A stretch of DNA of 64,000 bases from Candidatus Brevifilum fermentans (GTDB lineage: Bacteria > Chloroflexota > Anaerolineae > Anaerolineales > Villigracilaceae): contig CAMCQT010000006.1 in the NCBI GenBank assembly GCA_945877125.1, positions 1 through 64,000 on the forward strand, read 5' to 3'. The notes below the pieces were generated by a model that had not been told where the DNA came from, did no database searches, and was given only the letters and a program-made list of their open reading frames with translations. Every line of letters starts with the position of its first letter. Within the stretch, counting starts at the first letter, position 1. This document shows positions 33,894-44,542 of the stretch, one piece after another. Made by a program: the position numbers and the translations under genes.

Positions 33894-34205
33894 TCTCTAC
33901 CGTGCAAATGTCATTGCGAGGCGGTTTTTGCCGAAGCAATCTGCTACTTTAACTCAAGTTGCTACCCTGTTCATTTTATGTCATGCTGAGGGGCGTTTGT
34001 TGCCCCGAAGCATCTCTACCACTTGGCTAGAGACTCTTCGGTCACGGAGAACACGCTCCCTCAGAGCGACACACCATTTTTTATCTCAAGGTGGCAACTT
34101 GGGTTATTTTACGAACATTTCAACTCAAAAGGAGATTGCCGCGCCGCCAAAGTGCAAGAGCGGCGGCTCGCAATGACATTATTTTTTAAAATGGTACGGT
34201 AGAGA
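33894..34205. mobile_element. Nested-palindrome element (MITE-like)
   Basis: Outer ends TCTCTACCGT and ACGGTAGAGA are inverted; inside them GTCATTGCGAG (33910-33920) and CTCGCAATGAC (34167-34177) are inverted as well. The core has more hairpins (GAGGGGCGTTTG / GCCCCGAAGC; AGAGACTCTTCGG). No ORF. The second member, with the same GTCATTGCGAG ends, is at 45262-45379. Confidence 0.65.
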
Positions 34206-34292
34206 AAAATAGATAAAGTCTGTTTCTTTCTTTTCATGCTACACTGTCTCAACAAATGAAATCAGAATACTGGCTTGGGTTTATTGGTAACT

Positions 34293-35714
34293 ATGCAGGC
34301 AATTAAAAACAAACTTCCCCTTTGGTTAAAACTTTTATACGGTTCCGGTGACTGGGGGCTTTCCAGTATCGGCATGATGCGTTCCATTTTTTACGCGCTC
34401 TATTTGACAGACGTCGTTGGCATCGAGCCGCGGCTTGCCTCCATTGGGGCGTTGGTCGGCATTGTGTGGGATGCGATCAATGACCCGCTGATCGGTATGC
34501 TCAGCGACCGAATGAAAACACGCTGGGGACGCCGCCGTCCATTTCTCTTGTGGTTCGCGTTTCCATTCGGGCTGAGTTTTGTCATCTTATGGTCTGCGCC
34601 AAATTGGGAAAGTCAGATCGCATTGATGATTTATGTGACGCTGGCCTTCATGATCTCCGACACATTGACGACTCTTGTTGCAATGCCGTATCTTGCCCTA
34701 ACCCCCGAACTGACTCGCGACTACGATGAGCGCACCACCCTTTCCAGTTTTCGCACCGTATTCCAGTTGCTCGCTGCCATAGCGGTGGTTGTCGCCGCGC
34801 CAATGATCGTGGATGAAGTCATTCTCAGGGGCGGCACACAACAGCAGGGGTTTATCCTCGCAGGCGCAATTTTTGGTTTGACAGGCGCGCTTCCGCTTTT
34901 CTTCATCGGCTGGTTCGTGCGCGAAAAATTTATCCCCGAACAGCAGGAAGACCTGCCGTTCCGTGAAACCTTGCGCGTTGCCTGGAAGAATATCCCTTTC
35001 CGTTACGCGGCAGGTATTTACATGTTCAACTGGTCGGCAGTGGATATGATTGTGATTACCTTTCCCTACTTCCTTTTATATTGGGTGGCTGAGGGGAATT
35101 TACTTGCCAAGATCAACATCCTCGGCGTGGACCTGGCTCTTGAATCCGCGTTCTTCGGCACTTTGATGTTGGTATGTATTTTGTGTGTGCCGTTCTGGTT
35201 GTGGCTGGCGCGGACTCATAACAAGCGTGAAGCCTATATTCTCGGCATGATATTTTGGGTCATTGTGCAGGGATTGATTTTCACCATTCAGCAGGGCGAG
35301 ACAGGCTATTTGCTTTTTATCGCAGCCCTGGCAGGGGTTGGCGTTTCAGCGGCATATATCCTCCCCGATTCTATTTTGCCTGATGTGATCGAATGGGACG
35401 AACTCCGCACCCGCCGCAGACAGGAAGGCATTTACTACGGCATCCGCACCCTCATCCGCAAGTTGACCGGCGCACTGATTATTTTTCTCACGCTGCAAGT
35501 TTTGGGCTGGTCTGGCTATCAATCCCCGCCAGACGGAGTCACTCAGTTTACCCAGCCAGACTCCGCGTTGATGGCGATTCGATTAATGGTGTCTTTGTTT
35601 GGGGGAATCATATTGGTGGGCAGTATCGCTCTCGCCTGGTCATATCCGCTCTCGCGTGAAAAATATGAGCGCATTCAACGGCTGTTGAAGAGTCGCAGGG
35701 AACAAAAAATATAG
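34293..35714 (+). CDS. GPH-type sugar:cation symporter (MelB-like, MFS_2)
   Basis: 473 residues from the ATG at 34293 with about 12 TM helices. Start region LPLWLKLLYGSGDWGLSSIG is typical of glycoside-pentoside-hexuronide symporters, as are DPLIGMLSDRMKTRWGRRRPFLLW (the loop 2-3 motif) and YLALTPELTRDYDERTTLSSFR. Later YILPDSILPDVIEWDELRTRRRQEGIYYG marks the central cytosolic loop of the family. It couples uptake of a glycoside to Na+ or H+; the substrate cannot be told. It stands alone between repeat-rich spacers, so no enzyme neighbour hints at the sugar. Confidence 0.9.
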   Translation: MQAIKNKLPLWLKLLYGSGDWGLSSIGMMRSIFYALYLTDVVGIEPRLASIGALVGIVWDAINDPLIGMLSDRMKTRWGRRRPFLLWFAFPFGLSFVILWSAPNWESQIALMIYVTLAFMISDTLTTLVAMPYLALTPELTRDYDERTTLSSFRTVFQLLAAIAVVVAAPMIVDEVILRGGTQQQGFILAGAIFGLTGALPLFFIGWFVREKFIPEQQEDLPFRETLRVAWKNIPFRYAAGIYMFNWSAVDMIVITFPYFLLYWVAEGNLLAKINILGVDLALESAFFGTLMLVCILCVPFWLWLARTHNKREAYILGMIFWVIVQGLIFTIQQGETGYLLFIAALAGVGVSAAYILPDSILPDVIEWDELRTRRRQEGIYYGIRTLIRKLTGALIIFLTLQVLGWSGYQSPPDGVTQFTQPDSALMAIRLMVSLFGGIILVGSIALAWSYPLSREKYERIQRLLKSRREQKI

Positions 35715-35891
35715 GATTTACGAGTGGGTAGAGTTGGAAGTTTATCGTTTGAAAACTGGCATCACCTGATTCGAAGCCAGGCAAGTTACCATCATCTGTC
35801 ACGCTATCCGTGCTTACCTCAAAAATCCTATTAATATTTGAACCGAAAAATGATTTGACCCAACTCCAAAAACTTTTAGTTCAAGCTTGTT

Positions 35892-36140
35892 TTATACTCT
35901 TTCTAATTGGTTTATAAAATTTGCTATAAAACTAGGAAGTTGATAATAATTTTTGATTAGCTCATCCATTTCATTTAAGAGAATTGTTTTTAATGCCCCC
36001 ATCTCTTCTTTTGGTAAATCGATAGGCTCTTCAGAAATATACATTGAAGGATTTGTGATAAACAAAATTAATTGCTGAAGCGCATTAAATTTTTGATAGT
36101 CCGGGTGAGATGCTAAAAGTTTTACGGGATTATTGCTCAT
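35892..36140 (-). CDS. Small hypothetical protein
   Basis: 82 residues, soluble and helical (YQKFNALQQLILFI; ALKTILLNEMDELIKNYY). No family recognised. It lies 26 bp downstream of the sortase gene on the same strand, so it probably shares the riboswitch-controlled transcript. Confidence 0.5.
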   Translation of the reverse strand: MSNNPVKLLASHPDYQKFNALQQLILFITNPSMYISEEPIDLPKEEMGALKTILLNEMDELIKNYYQLPSFIANFINQLERV

Positions 36141-36166
36141 TTTTTATTCTCAATATTCTTACTTGT

Positions 36167-36859
36167 TTAGAAGTGCCTTTTGTTTACAAATAAACCCGAA
36201 TCGTTCAATGCTTTTCCATCCCGAACAATACTTTCATTCTCGACGGGGGTTGCCACGATAAATAATCTACCCCAACTTGCATTGCCATTATTCTCAATAC
36301 AGGTTTGCAGGGTGAGGTGATATTCGCCGCGATAAACATTGTTGAAGAGTTGTTCCGCGGTACTTGTGATTTGTGTTTCCTGATTTTTGAATTCACTGTA
36401 GGGGCTAAGCGGACTCAAAGCCTGATAGCGTTGAATGCTTTGCGCCATGAAACTTTCAATGTGTCCGTCACCGTAGACCAGAACGATCACATCACCCTGT
36501 TTGATATTTGAGAAATAAATGCCTGCGTGGGTGTTGTGCGCAAGCAGCCCCACGTTGCCCACTTCCGCGGCGATGCCGAATTGTGTGGCAACGTTTTCGC
36601 CTGTGGAAACGTAACCAGGATACCCGTTAGGTTGTTGTACGATGGACAGCGCCATCACGTTGGAAACATATACGCCGCGTAATGTGCTGGCGTTTCCGTC
36701 TGTGACGGTTTCAATGAATGTATTTAAGTTGGGGAGTGTATTCGGAATGTCTTTTGCGTAAACTTGCACCGGAAGCGCAAATACACAAAACAGGATGCTT
36801 AACAATGCGCTTGCAAATATTTTATTTTTTACTTGTGTGAACTGATCTTTGGATGCCAT
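36167..36859 (-). CDS. Sortase-family transpeptidase
   Basis: 230 residues from the ATG at 36859, chosen for AAGGA seven bases upstream; longer in-frame starts run back into the riboswitch. An N-terminal hydrophobic segment (about 15-36: FASALLSILFCVFALPVQVYA) is a signal or anchor. The beta-barrel has GLLAHNTHAG (catalytic His), TLQTCIEN (catalytic Cys) and GRLFIVATP (catalytic Arg), the His-Cys-Arg triad of sortases. These enzymes cleave LPxTG-like signals and join proteins to the cell wall or to each other. Two c-di-GMP-type riboswitches precede it, and a sortase-tailed adhesin is encoded divergently. Confidence 0.88.
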   Translation of the reverse strand: MASKDQFTQVKNKIFASALLSILFCVFALPVQVYAKDIPNTLPNLNTFIETVTDGNASTLRGVYVSNVMALSIVQQPNGYPGYVSTGENVATQFGIAAEVGNVGLLAHNTHAGIYFSNIKQGDVIVLVYGDGHIESFMAQSIQRYQALSPLSPYSEFKNQETQITSTAEQLFNNVYRGEYHLTLQTCIENNGNASWGRLFIVATPVENESIVRDGKALNDSGLFVNKRHF

Positions 36860-36924
36860 GAGAAATTCCTTCATATGAGCATCCAGATCTTCTGCGTTTG
36901 TAAAACGGTTGAAATCTTGATAGC

Positions 36925-37017
36925 TCGTTTTCGGTAGCCTGGCGATCATGGCTGTGCGTGCCAGCTTTAGACCCATGGCTTTGCGTCCCTGCCTTTTGGC
37001 AGGTTGGCGATTTATCG
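36925..37017 (-). promoter_or_regulatory. c-di-GMP-I (GEMM) riboswitch, gene-proximal copy
   Basis: Minus strand: GCCAACC, hairpin TGCC-AAAA-GGCA, then the family core GGGACGCAAAGCCATGGGTC, CTAAAGC, a second stem, and the closing GCCAGGCTACCGAA. These are the hallmark segments of the GEMM aptamer (GACGCAAAGCC; tetraloop; receptor GG-x-x-ACCGA). It ends about 65 nt before the sortase start; no clear terminator follows, so control may be on translation or read-through. Confidence 0.88.
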
Positions 37018-37042
37018 ATACGATCTTCTTTTTATAAGGTTC

Positions 37043-37077
37043 AAATAAAAACGGGTCTGGTTTTTTACCAGACCCGC
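37043..37077 (-). terminator. Intrinsic terminator between the two riboswitches
   Basis: Minus strand: CGGGTCTGGT-AAAAA-ACCAGACCCG then TTTTTATTT. Placed directly after the first-transcribed aptamer, as expected for a transcriptional riboswitch. Confidence 0.9.
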
Positions 37078-37096
37078 GGATGGAAACACAATGTGT

Positions 37097-37190
37097 GATC
37101 TTCGGCGGTCTGGCTATCCTGGTTGTGTTTCCACAACTGTAGACCCATGACTTTGCGTCGCTGCTTTTCAGCAGGTTTGCGATTTATCGG
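37097..37190 (-). promoter_or_regulatory. c-di-GMP-I (GEMM) riboswitch, first-transcribed copy
   Basis: Minus strand: CGATAAATCGCAAACC, hairpin TGCTGAAAAGCAG, CGACGCAAAGTCATGGGTCT, then stem GTTGTG-GAAA-CACAAC with a GNRA loop, and AGGATAGCCAGACCGCCGAA. It matches the proximal copy in order and spacing. Confidence 0.92.
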
Positions 37191-37199
37191 ATATTTTCT

Positions 37200-37489
37200 A
37201 ACTTGAGTTTAGCACATAGATATGTTTTTATGCCTCTCAATATTGAAACGTTGCCTTTTATTATTGCAAGGTATTGATGACGTCGCTTTATAAAATCTTT
37301 GCTCATTATTTGATTGCCCTGCCCGTCGATATAATAGCCACGGATTGTTGTGCTCGCTGCGGCAGGGCAGGAAAACCAAATGTGAGCTATTTCATGCCTA
37401 CTCGTTGAAAGACATTCATATCTATACGGCAGGTTTGCGGAAAAAGGTGTTTTTTTAAGTTTATAAACATAAAAATACTGATTTCCTCC
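37200..37489. other. Divergent spacer of the sortase/adhesin locus
   Basis: AT-rich. One clear inverted repeat GCCCTGCC (37317) / GGCAGGGC (to about 37369); otherwise no ORF or RNA family recognised. The promoter of the sortase transcript must lie upstream of 37190 on the minus strand. Confidence 0.4.
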
Positions 37490-37517
37490 TTGACTTTTAG
37501 GTAGAGTACATTAGAAT
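37490..37517 (+). promoter_or_regulatory. Promoter of the HTH-adhesin operon
   Basis: TTGACT (37490-37495), 16-bp spacer, TAGAAT (37512-37517). The roughly 180-nt leader that follows has hairpins TTTGCAA-AA-TTGCAAA and TCCCTGTAAGGGA. Confidence 0.6.
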
Positions 37518-37701
37518 ACCATTAATTCTTTGCAAAATTGCAAAGTCCCTGTAAGGGATTTGCAAGGTCGTGTAAAGATATATTTTTAAGTAAAAATATA
37601 AACAGATTTAGAAATTGAAATATAGTTTGGCTTCTTTGTTGATTTTGTAATTTGATAATTATATGGATAGCCACTGATTTAATAAATGTAGGATATGGAA
37701 A

Positions 37702-37926
37702 ATGAAAAGTAGAGTTCAAGAATTAGCAGAAAGAATAAACATGTCATGCGATGAATTTATCGGTGAAATGCGCAAGCGTGGGTGCAGTGAGCCAACGGCA
37801 TTAAAGATCTGGCGGGGTGAGTATGAAAACTTTGAAGACTTTAAAGATAACGATATGAATCTAAGCAATTTGCGAAAAGCGGCTTTTGTATTAAGAGTTG
37901 GTACCGGAACGCTACTTCCAAAATGA
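37702..37926 (+). CDS. Small HTH-like protein
   Basis: 74 residues. KSRVQELAERINMSCDEFIGEM reads like the first helices of an XRE/Cro-type helix-turn-helix, and ALKIWRGEYENF resembles its recognition end (the A-x-x-x-I-x-x-G pattern). LRKAAFVLRVGTGTLLP ends as XRE domains often do. Its stop overlaps the region just before the adhesin start (stop 37926, next ATG 37944), so the two are co-transcribed. Possibly a local regulator of the adhesin. Confidence 0.65.
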   Translation: MKSRVQELAERINMSCDEFIGEMRKRGCSEPTALKIWRGEYENFEDFKDNDMNLSNLRKAAFVLRVGTGTLLPK

Positions 37927-37943
37927 AAAGCGAGGAAATAAAC

Positions 37944-40900
37944 ATGAAAAATCAATTGATCACTAAAATTTTATCTGCATTTTTGATTATGATGCTAGCT
38001 GTGGCGGCTTTGCCAATGAGCCCAGCTTACGCAGCAGCGGCTACATATAATTTCCAGTCGAACACTGGTACAACAGTAGCGACAGGTATTACAACAAACG
38101 ATACGGCATGTACCGTCAACCCAACTGTTGCTACCAGAACTTTGATGAGCACGGCTGCTTTCGGGTGTGCAGTTCATAGTATTCGTCCAGTAGCAGCTGG
38201 CCAGCAAAATATTCTTGATGTTTGGTTTGATACTCCTTATGCCGCAAGTACAACTGTATCCGGTACTTCGCTTAAAATTCGTCTTCGCGAAGCGTCTGGC
38301 AACGGACCTGCACAGACGTGGACTGCTGGTGTCAGGCTTGTGTATGTTAGCGCTGGCGGCACGATAACTAATTTTGCGGGAACAGAAGTAACTCAGGCTG
38401 TTGCTGACAGTAGCGAGAATGACTACACCTTGGTTCTTAGTGGTCAGTCAGCAACTGTCCCTGCTGGAAGTAAACTCGGTATTAGGATTAGGGCAACTGC
38501 AGGCAATTCAACTAATATGCGTGTTTACTATGGTAGTGCTGCCAATGTTGCAGGCAACGGCACAAGTGGCGTTTTGACTGTTAATGAAGTGCCAGCCAAT
38601 ACGGCACCAGTTACATCGAATGTCACAGACACCACGAACGAAGACGCCCCGAAGAGCATAACGTTATCCTACGTAGATGCAGAGAGCAACCCAGCCACAT
38701 CGTGCTCCGTAACCGGACTCTCCAGTGGAAGTATCTCCACGCCTTGTGCCTGTACTGCTGGCATCTGCACGGTCGGTATTACCCCTGCGCTAAACTCCAT
38801 GGCTCCGATAACCGCAAACTATACGGTGAGTGATGGGACGGCTTCGAATACTTCTACAATTACACTCAACGTCACGGCTGTAAACGATGTGCCATCGTTT
38901 ACAAAAGGTGCTGACCAAACTGTCAATGAAGATGCCGGCGCTCAGTCGGTGGTGGGATGGGCGACAGCCATCAACGACGGTGACCCCGAACTGACCCAGA
39001 CCCTGACCTTCAATGTCACCGGCAATACGAATGCAGGATTGTTCTCGACTGCGCCGGCGATCAATGCGACGACTGGAAATCTGACATACACGCCTGCGGC
39101 AAACGCCAACGGGAGCGCCACCATCACCCTCACCTTGAGTGATAACGGCAGCGGCACATTGCCGAATGTCAACACCAGCGCTTCCCAAACTTTTGTTATC
39201 AACGTCACCGCAGTCAACGATGTGCCGTCGTTTACAAAAGGTGCTGACCAAACTGTCAATGAAGATGCCGGCGCTCAGTCGGTGGCAGGATGGGCGACAG
39301 CCATCAACGACGGTGACCCTGAACTGACCCAGACCCTGACCTTCAATGTCACCGGCAATACGAATGCAGGATTGTTCTCGACTGCGCCGGCGATCAATGC
39401 GACGACTGGAAATCTGACATACACGCCTGCAGCAAACGCCAACGGGAGCGCCACCATCACCCTCACCTTGAGTGATAACGGCAGCGGCACGTTGCCGAAT
39501 ATCAACACCAGCGCTTCCCAAACTTTTGTTATCAACGTCACCGCAGTAAACGATGCGCCGGTCACATCAAATGTGACCGACACCACCAATGAAGATTCTC
39601 CGAAGAGCATCACACTCTCGTACATCGATGTGGAAAGTGACCTTGCCACATCTTGCTCGGTAAGCGGACTCTCCAGTGGCAGCATTTCTACAGCCTGTGC
39701 CTGTGTGGCAGGAACCTGTACAGTTGGCATCACGCCTGCATTAAATGCCACTGCCCAGATCACTGCCAGCTATACCGTGGACGACGTAGCGACCTCCAAC
39801 AGTTCCACGATCACACTTGATATAACTCCTCTGAATGATGCGCCAACTTGTAACGATGTCACGATCACAACGGATGAAGGCGCAACCGGCACGACTGCCC
39901 CAGACTGCGCCGATGTCGATGGCGACACACTCAGCTACAGCGTAGTTGGGTCAGCGTCCAATGGTACTCGCTCCTTCGTAACACCTAATCTGTCCTACGC
40001 TCCAAATTCCAATTTCAATGGCTCAGATGCTTTCACCTACAAAGCCAATGACAGCACGGTGGACAGCAATACGGCCAATGTGGGCGTCACCATCAATGCT
40101 GTAAATGTGACTCCGTCCTTTACAAAGGGCGCCGATCAAACAGTCAATGAAGATGCGGGTGCAAAAACTATTGCTGGCTGGGCAACCGCCATTGAAGATG
40201 GTGACCCGGAACTGACACAAAACCTGATTTTTAATATTATAGGAAACACCAATGCCGCTTTATTCTCTGCGGTTCCCGCAGTTGATACTGCAACTGGTGA
40301 TTTAACCTACACTCCGGCAGCCAATGCAAACGGAAGCGCGACGATAACCATTACTCTAAGTGATGATGGCGGCGGTGCAGATACCAGCCTCGCGCAGACT
40401 TTTGTTATCAATGTTACTCCGGTCAATGATGCTCCATCTTTCACCAGCGCCGCGGTGATAAGCGCCTCCCAGGATGCTCCCTATATTTACAATATCGTTA
40501 CCACCGATCCTGACACTGGCGATACTTTGGTTATCGATGCATCCACCCTGCCAACATGGCTGACCTTCGTGGACCATCTCGATCGTACAGCCACCCTCAG
40601 CGGCACGCCCACCAATAGCGAAGTGGGTTCCCATCACGTTGTGCTACGTGTCAGTGACGGTACTGCGGTTGCTGTGGATCAGGATTTCATCATCGTCGTT
40701 GACAATGTAAATGATGCTCCGTCATTCACCAGTGCTCCGGTTACAAGTGCTGGCGAAAGCACACTTTACACATATAACGTTACAACTGCTGACCTTGATC
40801 CCGCTGATACACTGGCGATCTCAGCCGCCACTTTGCCCACCTGGTTGACCCTCGTGGACAACGGCGACCGCACAGCCACCCTCAGCGGCACACCCAACAG

Positions 40901-42050
40901 CGGTCAAGTGGGGCTCCATAGTGTTGTTCTGGAAGTAACTGACGGCATATCAATTGCGTCACAAAAATTCAACATCGATGTCAGTAATTCAGCGCCTTTG
41001 GTTTCACTGATAGCTACCGGTAAAGGTGGACTGACCGAGGCTGGAAAAGTTTCAGTAGGTATTAATCAACTACTCGTAACTTTCAATCAAGATGTTTACG
41101 ACCCCGCGGGCGACACGGATCTAAAAGACGTTACAAATCCAGCCAACTATCTGCTTGTCCGCGACAATGGAGATGGTTTCCAAACTATTAGCTGCACTTT
41201 GGGTGCGGACGTACTGGATACCGCCATTGCCACCGACTCGGTGATTTACTCCAATGGCGGCGGCGCAGGCCCATTCGTCTCAACCTTAAGCATCAATGGC
41301 GGACTGCCGCTTTCCAATGGCGTTTATCGCTTGTATGTGTGCGGCACTACATCCATTGTAGATATCATGGACAATACTTTGGAATTGGCTGGCGATGGTT
41401 TCAATGCAGGAACCGACTTCCCCCGCAACTTCACAGTCTCCATCAGTAATAATGGCAATGGTGACAACGGGAATGGAAACGGGAAAAATAACCAGATAAA
41501 CAATCCTGTTTTTGGAACAAGCAATTTGCTGATCCCAGTCACTGGATTTGCTCCGAATCAAACCACGCTGTTGCCTGCTCAGTCTGCGGATAAATCCTAC
41601 AAGCCTTTGGGCGAAATGCGCATCGAAATTCCGACACTCGGCATAAACTTCCCCATCGTCGGCGCAGCGGTTTCCAAAAATACCTGGGATCTGACCTGGC
41701 TCAAGAACAGCGTGGCCTATCTTGAAGGTTCTGCCTACCCAACTTTGAGCGGCAACACAGTCCTCACGGCACACGTGACAGACGCCAACAATAACCTCGG
41801 ACCCTTCTCAGATATCAAGGGCATGCATCTGGGCGATAAGATATATCTCCATGCCTATGGACAGACCTTTGTTTATCAAGTTCAGGAGAGCCAGAAGATC
41901 CTGCCCGCGAATATTTCCACTGTGTTCAAGCACGAAGAATATGACTGGATCACGCTTGTAACTTGTGAAGATTACGATGCAAAGACCGCGTCGTACCAAC
42001 ATCGTCGCATGGTTCGCGCTGTCCTAATCAGCGTAGTTCCCGAAAAGTAA
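37944..42050 (+). CDS. Giant repeat adhesin with C-terminal sortase domain
   Basis: 1,368 residues from the ATG at 37944 (GAGGAAATAAAC before it). Signal peptide to about AYA-AA (residue 30). After a 170-residue N-terminal domain come cadherin-like repeats (APVTSNVTDTTNEDAPKSIT; PSFTKGADQTVNEDAGA) and two He_PIG-type Ig repeats (LPTWLTFVDHLDRTATLSGT). A Big-type domain and a Gly/Asn linker follow, then LLIPVTGFAP, an LPxTG-like motif. The last 150 residues form a sortase fold: TVLTAHVT (His), TLVTCEDY (Cys), RRMVRA (Arg). It is thus a secreted adhesin fused to a transpeptidase. Two repeats are near-identical at DNA level. Confidence 0.88.
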   Translation: MKNQLITKILSAFLIMMLAVAALPMSPAYAAAATYNFQSNTGTTVATGITTNDTACTVNPTVATRTLMSTAAFGCAVHSIRPVAAGQQNILDVWFDTPYAASTTVSGTSLKIRLREASGNGPAQTWTAGVRLVYVSAGGTITNFAGTEVTQAVADSSENDYTLVLSGQSATVPAGSKLGIRIRATAGNSTNMRVYYGSAANVAGNGTSGVLTVNEVPANTAPVTSNVTDTTNEDAPKSITLSYVDAESNPATSCSVTGLSSGSISTPCACTAGICTVGITPALNSMAPITANYTVSDGTASNTSTITLNVTAVNDVPSFTKGADQTVNEDAGAQSVVGWATAINDGDPELTQTLTFNVTGNTNAGLFSTAPAINATTGNLTYTPAANANGSATITLTLSDNGSGTLPNVNTSASQTFVINVTAVNDVPSFTKGADQTVNEDAGAQSVAGWATAINDGDPELTQTLTFNVTGNTNAGLFSTAPAINATTGNLTYTPAANANGSATITLTLSDNGSGTLPNINTSASQTFVINVTAVNDAPVTSNVTDTTNEDSPKSITLSYIDVESDLATSCSVSGLSSGSISTACACVAGTCTVGITPALNATAQITASYTVDDVATSNSSTITLDITPLNDAPTCNDVTITTDEGATGTTAPDCADVDGDTLSYSVVGSASNGTRSFVTPNLSYAPNSNFNGSDAFTYKANDSTVDSNTANVGVTINAVNVTPSFTKGADQTVNEDAGAKTIAGWATAIEDGDPELTQNLIFNIIGNTNAALFSAVPAVDTATGDLTYTPAANANGSATITITLSDDGGGADTSLAQTFVINVTPVNDAPSFTSAAVISASQDAPYIYNIVTTDPDTGDTLVIDASTLPTWLTFVDHLDRTATLSGTPTNSEVGSHHVVLRVSDGTAVAVDQDFIIVVDNVNDAPSFTSAPVTSAGESTLYTYNVTTADLDPADTLAISAATLPTWLTLVDNGDRTATLSGTPNSGQVGLHSVVLEVTDGISIASQKFNIDVSNSAPLVSLIATGKGGLTEAGKVSVGINQLLVTFNQDVYDPAGDTDLKDVTNPANYLLVRDNGDGFQTISCTLGADVLDTAIATDSVIYSNGGGAGPFVSTLSINGGLPLSNGVYRLYVCGTTSIVDIMDNTLELAGDGFNAGTDFPRNFTVSISNNGNGDNGNGNGKNNQINNPVFGTSNLLIPVTGFAPNQTTLLPAQSADKSYKPLGEMRIEIPTLGINFPIVGAAVSKNTWDLTWLKNSVAYLEGSAYPTLSGNTVLTAHVTDANNNLGPFSDIKGMHLGDKIYLHAYGQTFVYQVQESQKILPANISTVFKHEEYDWITLVTCEDYDAKTASYQHRRMVRAVLISVVPEK
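38886..39551 (+). repeat. Two near-identical 333-bp tandem repeats in the adhesin
   Basis: 38886-39218 and 39219-39551 differ at only a few bases and encode 111-residue cadherin-like units. A third, diverged unit starts near 40111. Confidence 0.9.
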
Positions 42051-42067
42051 TTCTGGGGGCATTACAA

Positions 42068-42111
42068 AAAAAGAGCTGGGCAAGGATTAATCACCTTGTC
42101 CAGCTCTTTTT
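42068..42111. terminator. Bidirectional terminator
   Basis: AAAGAGCTGGGCAAGG and CCTTGTCCAGCTCTTT arms around ATTAATCA; it serves the adhesin and the convergent mutase gene. Confidence 0.92.
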
Positions 42112-42125
42112 GTTTTCTGATTCTT

Positions 42126-43805
<1,680 letters not shown>

Positions 43806-43934
43806 GGCACTCTCCTTTGACGAGGTGTACGGATTATACATGAGGCGTAGTCTGGTATACTACCAAAAATAAATCGGACAATCCTCGTTTGTTTTATAAA
43901 ATCGCAGATAAAAAGAATTAGTAAAAGGTAACCC

Positions 43935-44462
43935 ATGCCCCGTTTTGAAATTGATGTAGATCCATGTGACCATATTACTGCTGATGCCATTGGAAACCCG
44001 GGTCAGCGTGTTTTTTACCTGCAAGCCTATCAGGACCAGCGCACGATCACAGTGCTGATCGAAAAGGCTCAACTGCAATCGCTTGCCATCGGCGTTGAGC
44101 AATTTCTTTCGCAAGTTAACCAGCAAAATCCTGATCTGGAAGAAGCCGCAGGCGATTTCTCGGAAGAAAATATGCGGATTCATCCGCCTGTTGACCCGCT
44201 CTTTCGCGCCGGTGAGATTGGGCTTGGCTATGACAAAGAACGCGACCGCGTTGTTGTCTTTGCCAAGGAATTACTCACCGAAGAAGATGAACCCGAATCC
44301 GCGGCGGAGATCCGCTTTTGGGCCACCCGCAGTCAGATGCGTAAACTGGCGCGCTGGGGCTCCGATGTCATCAATCGCGGACGTCCCATTTGTTCGCAAT
44401 GCGGTCAGCCCATGGAATCTGAAGGGCACTTTTGCCCAAAGAAGAACGGGCACTTGCATTAA
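43935..44462 (+). CDS. DUF3090 family protein
   Basis: 175 residues matching the DUF3090 layout: FEIDVDPCDHITADAIGNPGQRVFYLQA, LIEKAQLQSLAIGVEQFL, then FRAGEIGLGYDKERDRVVVFAKEL, and the metal-type end CSQCGQPMESEGHFCPKKNGH with two CxxC-like pairs. The family is found in Actinobacteria and Chloroflexota beside an SCO1664-type gene, as here. Function unknown; the two proteins probably work together. Confidence 0.9.
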   Translation: MPRFEIDVDPCDHITADAIGNPGQRVFYLQAYQDQRTITVLIEKAQLQSLAIGVEQFLSQVNQQNPDLEEAAGDFSEENMRIHPPVDPLFRAGEIGLGYDKERDRVVVFAKELLTEEDEPESAAEIRFWATRSQMRKLARWGSDVINRGRPICSQCGQPMESEGHFCPKKNGHLH

Positions 44463-44466
44463 AAAT

Positions 44467-44530
44467 GTTACAGGTTACAGGTTGTAAGGTTTTCTTTTCA
44501 ACTTGTAACCTGCAACCTTCAACCTGTAAC
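44467..44530. repeat. GTTACAGGTT inverted repeat
   Basis: GTTACAGGTTACAGGTTG at the left; CAACCTTCAACCTGTAAC at the right. It fills the gap between the DUF3090 and SCO1664 genes. Confidence 0.8.
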
Positions 44531-44542
44531 TCAGTATTCAGT

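Noticed and set aside
36874-36976. Upstream start for the sortase with an extra N-terminal segment
   Set aside because: That stretch reaches back into the riboswitch; a Shine-Dalgarno fits the ATG at 36859.
37317-37369. A third riboswitch in the divergent spacer
   Set aside because: Only a simple inverted repeat is present, without GACGCAAAG-type or other known aptamer cores.
38790-39763. Antisense ORFs in the adhesin
   Set aside because: They mirror the repeated cadherin units and have no start signals or known domains.
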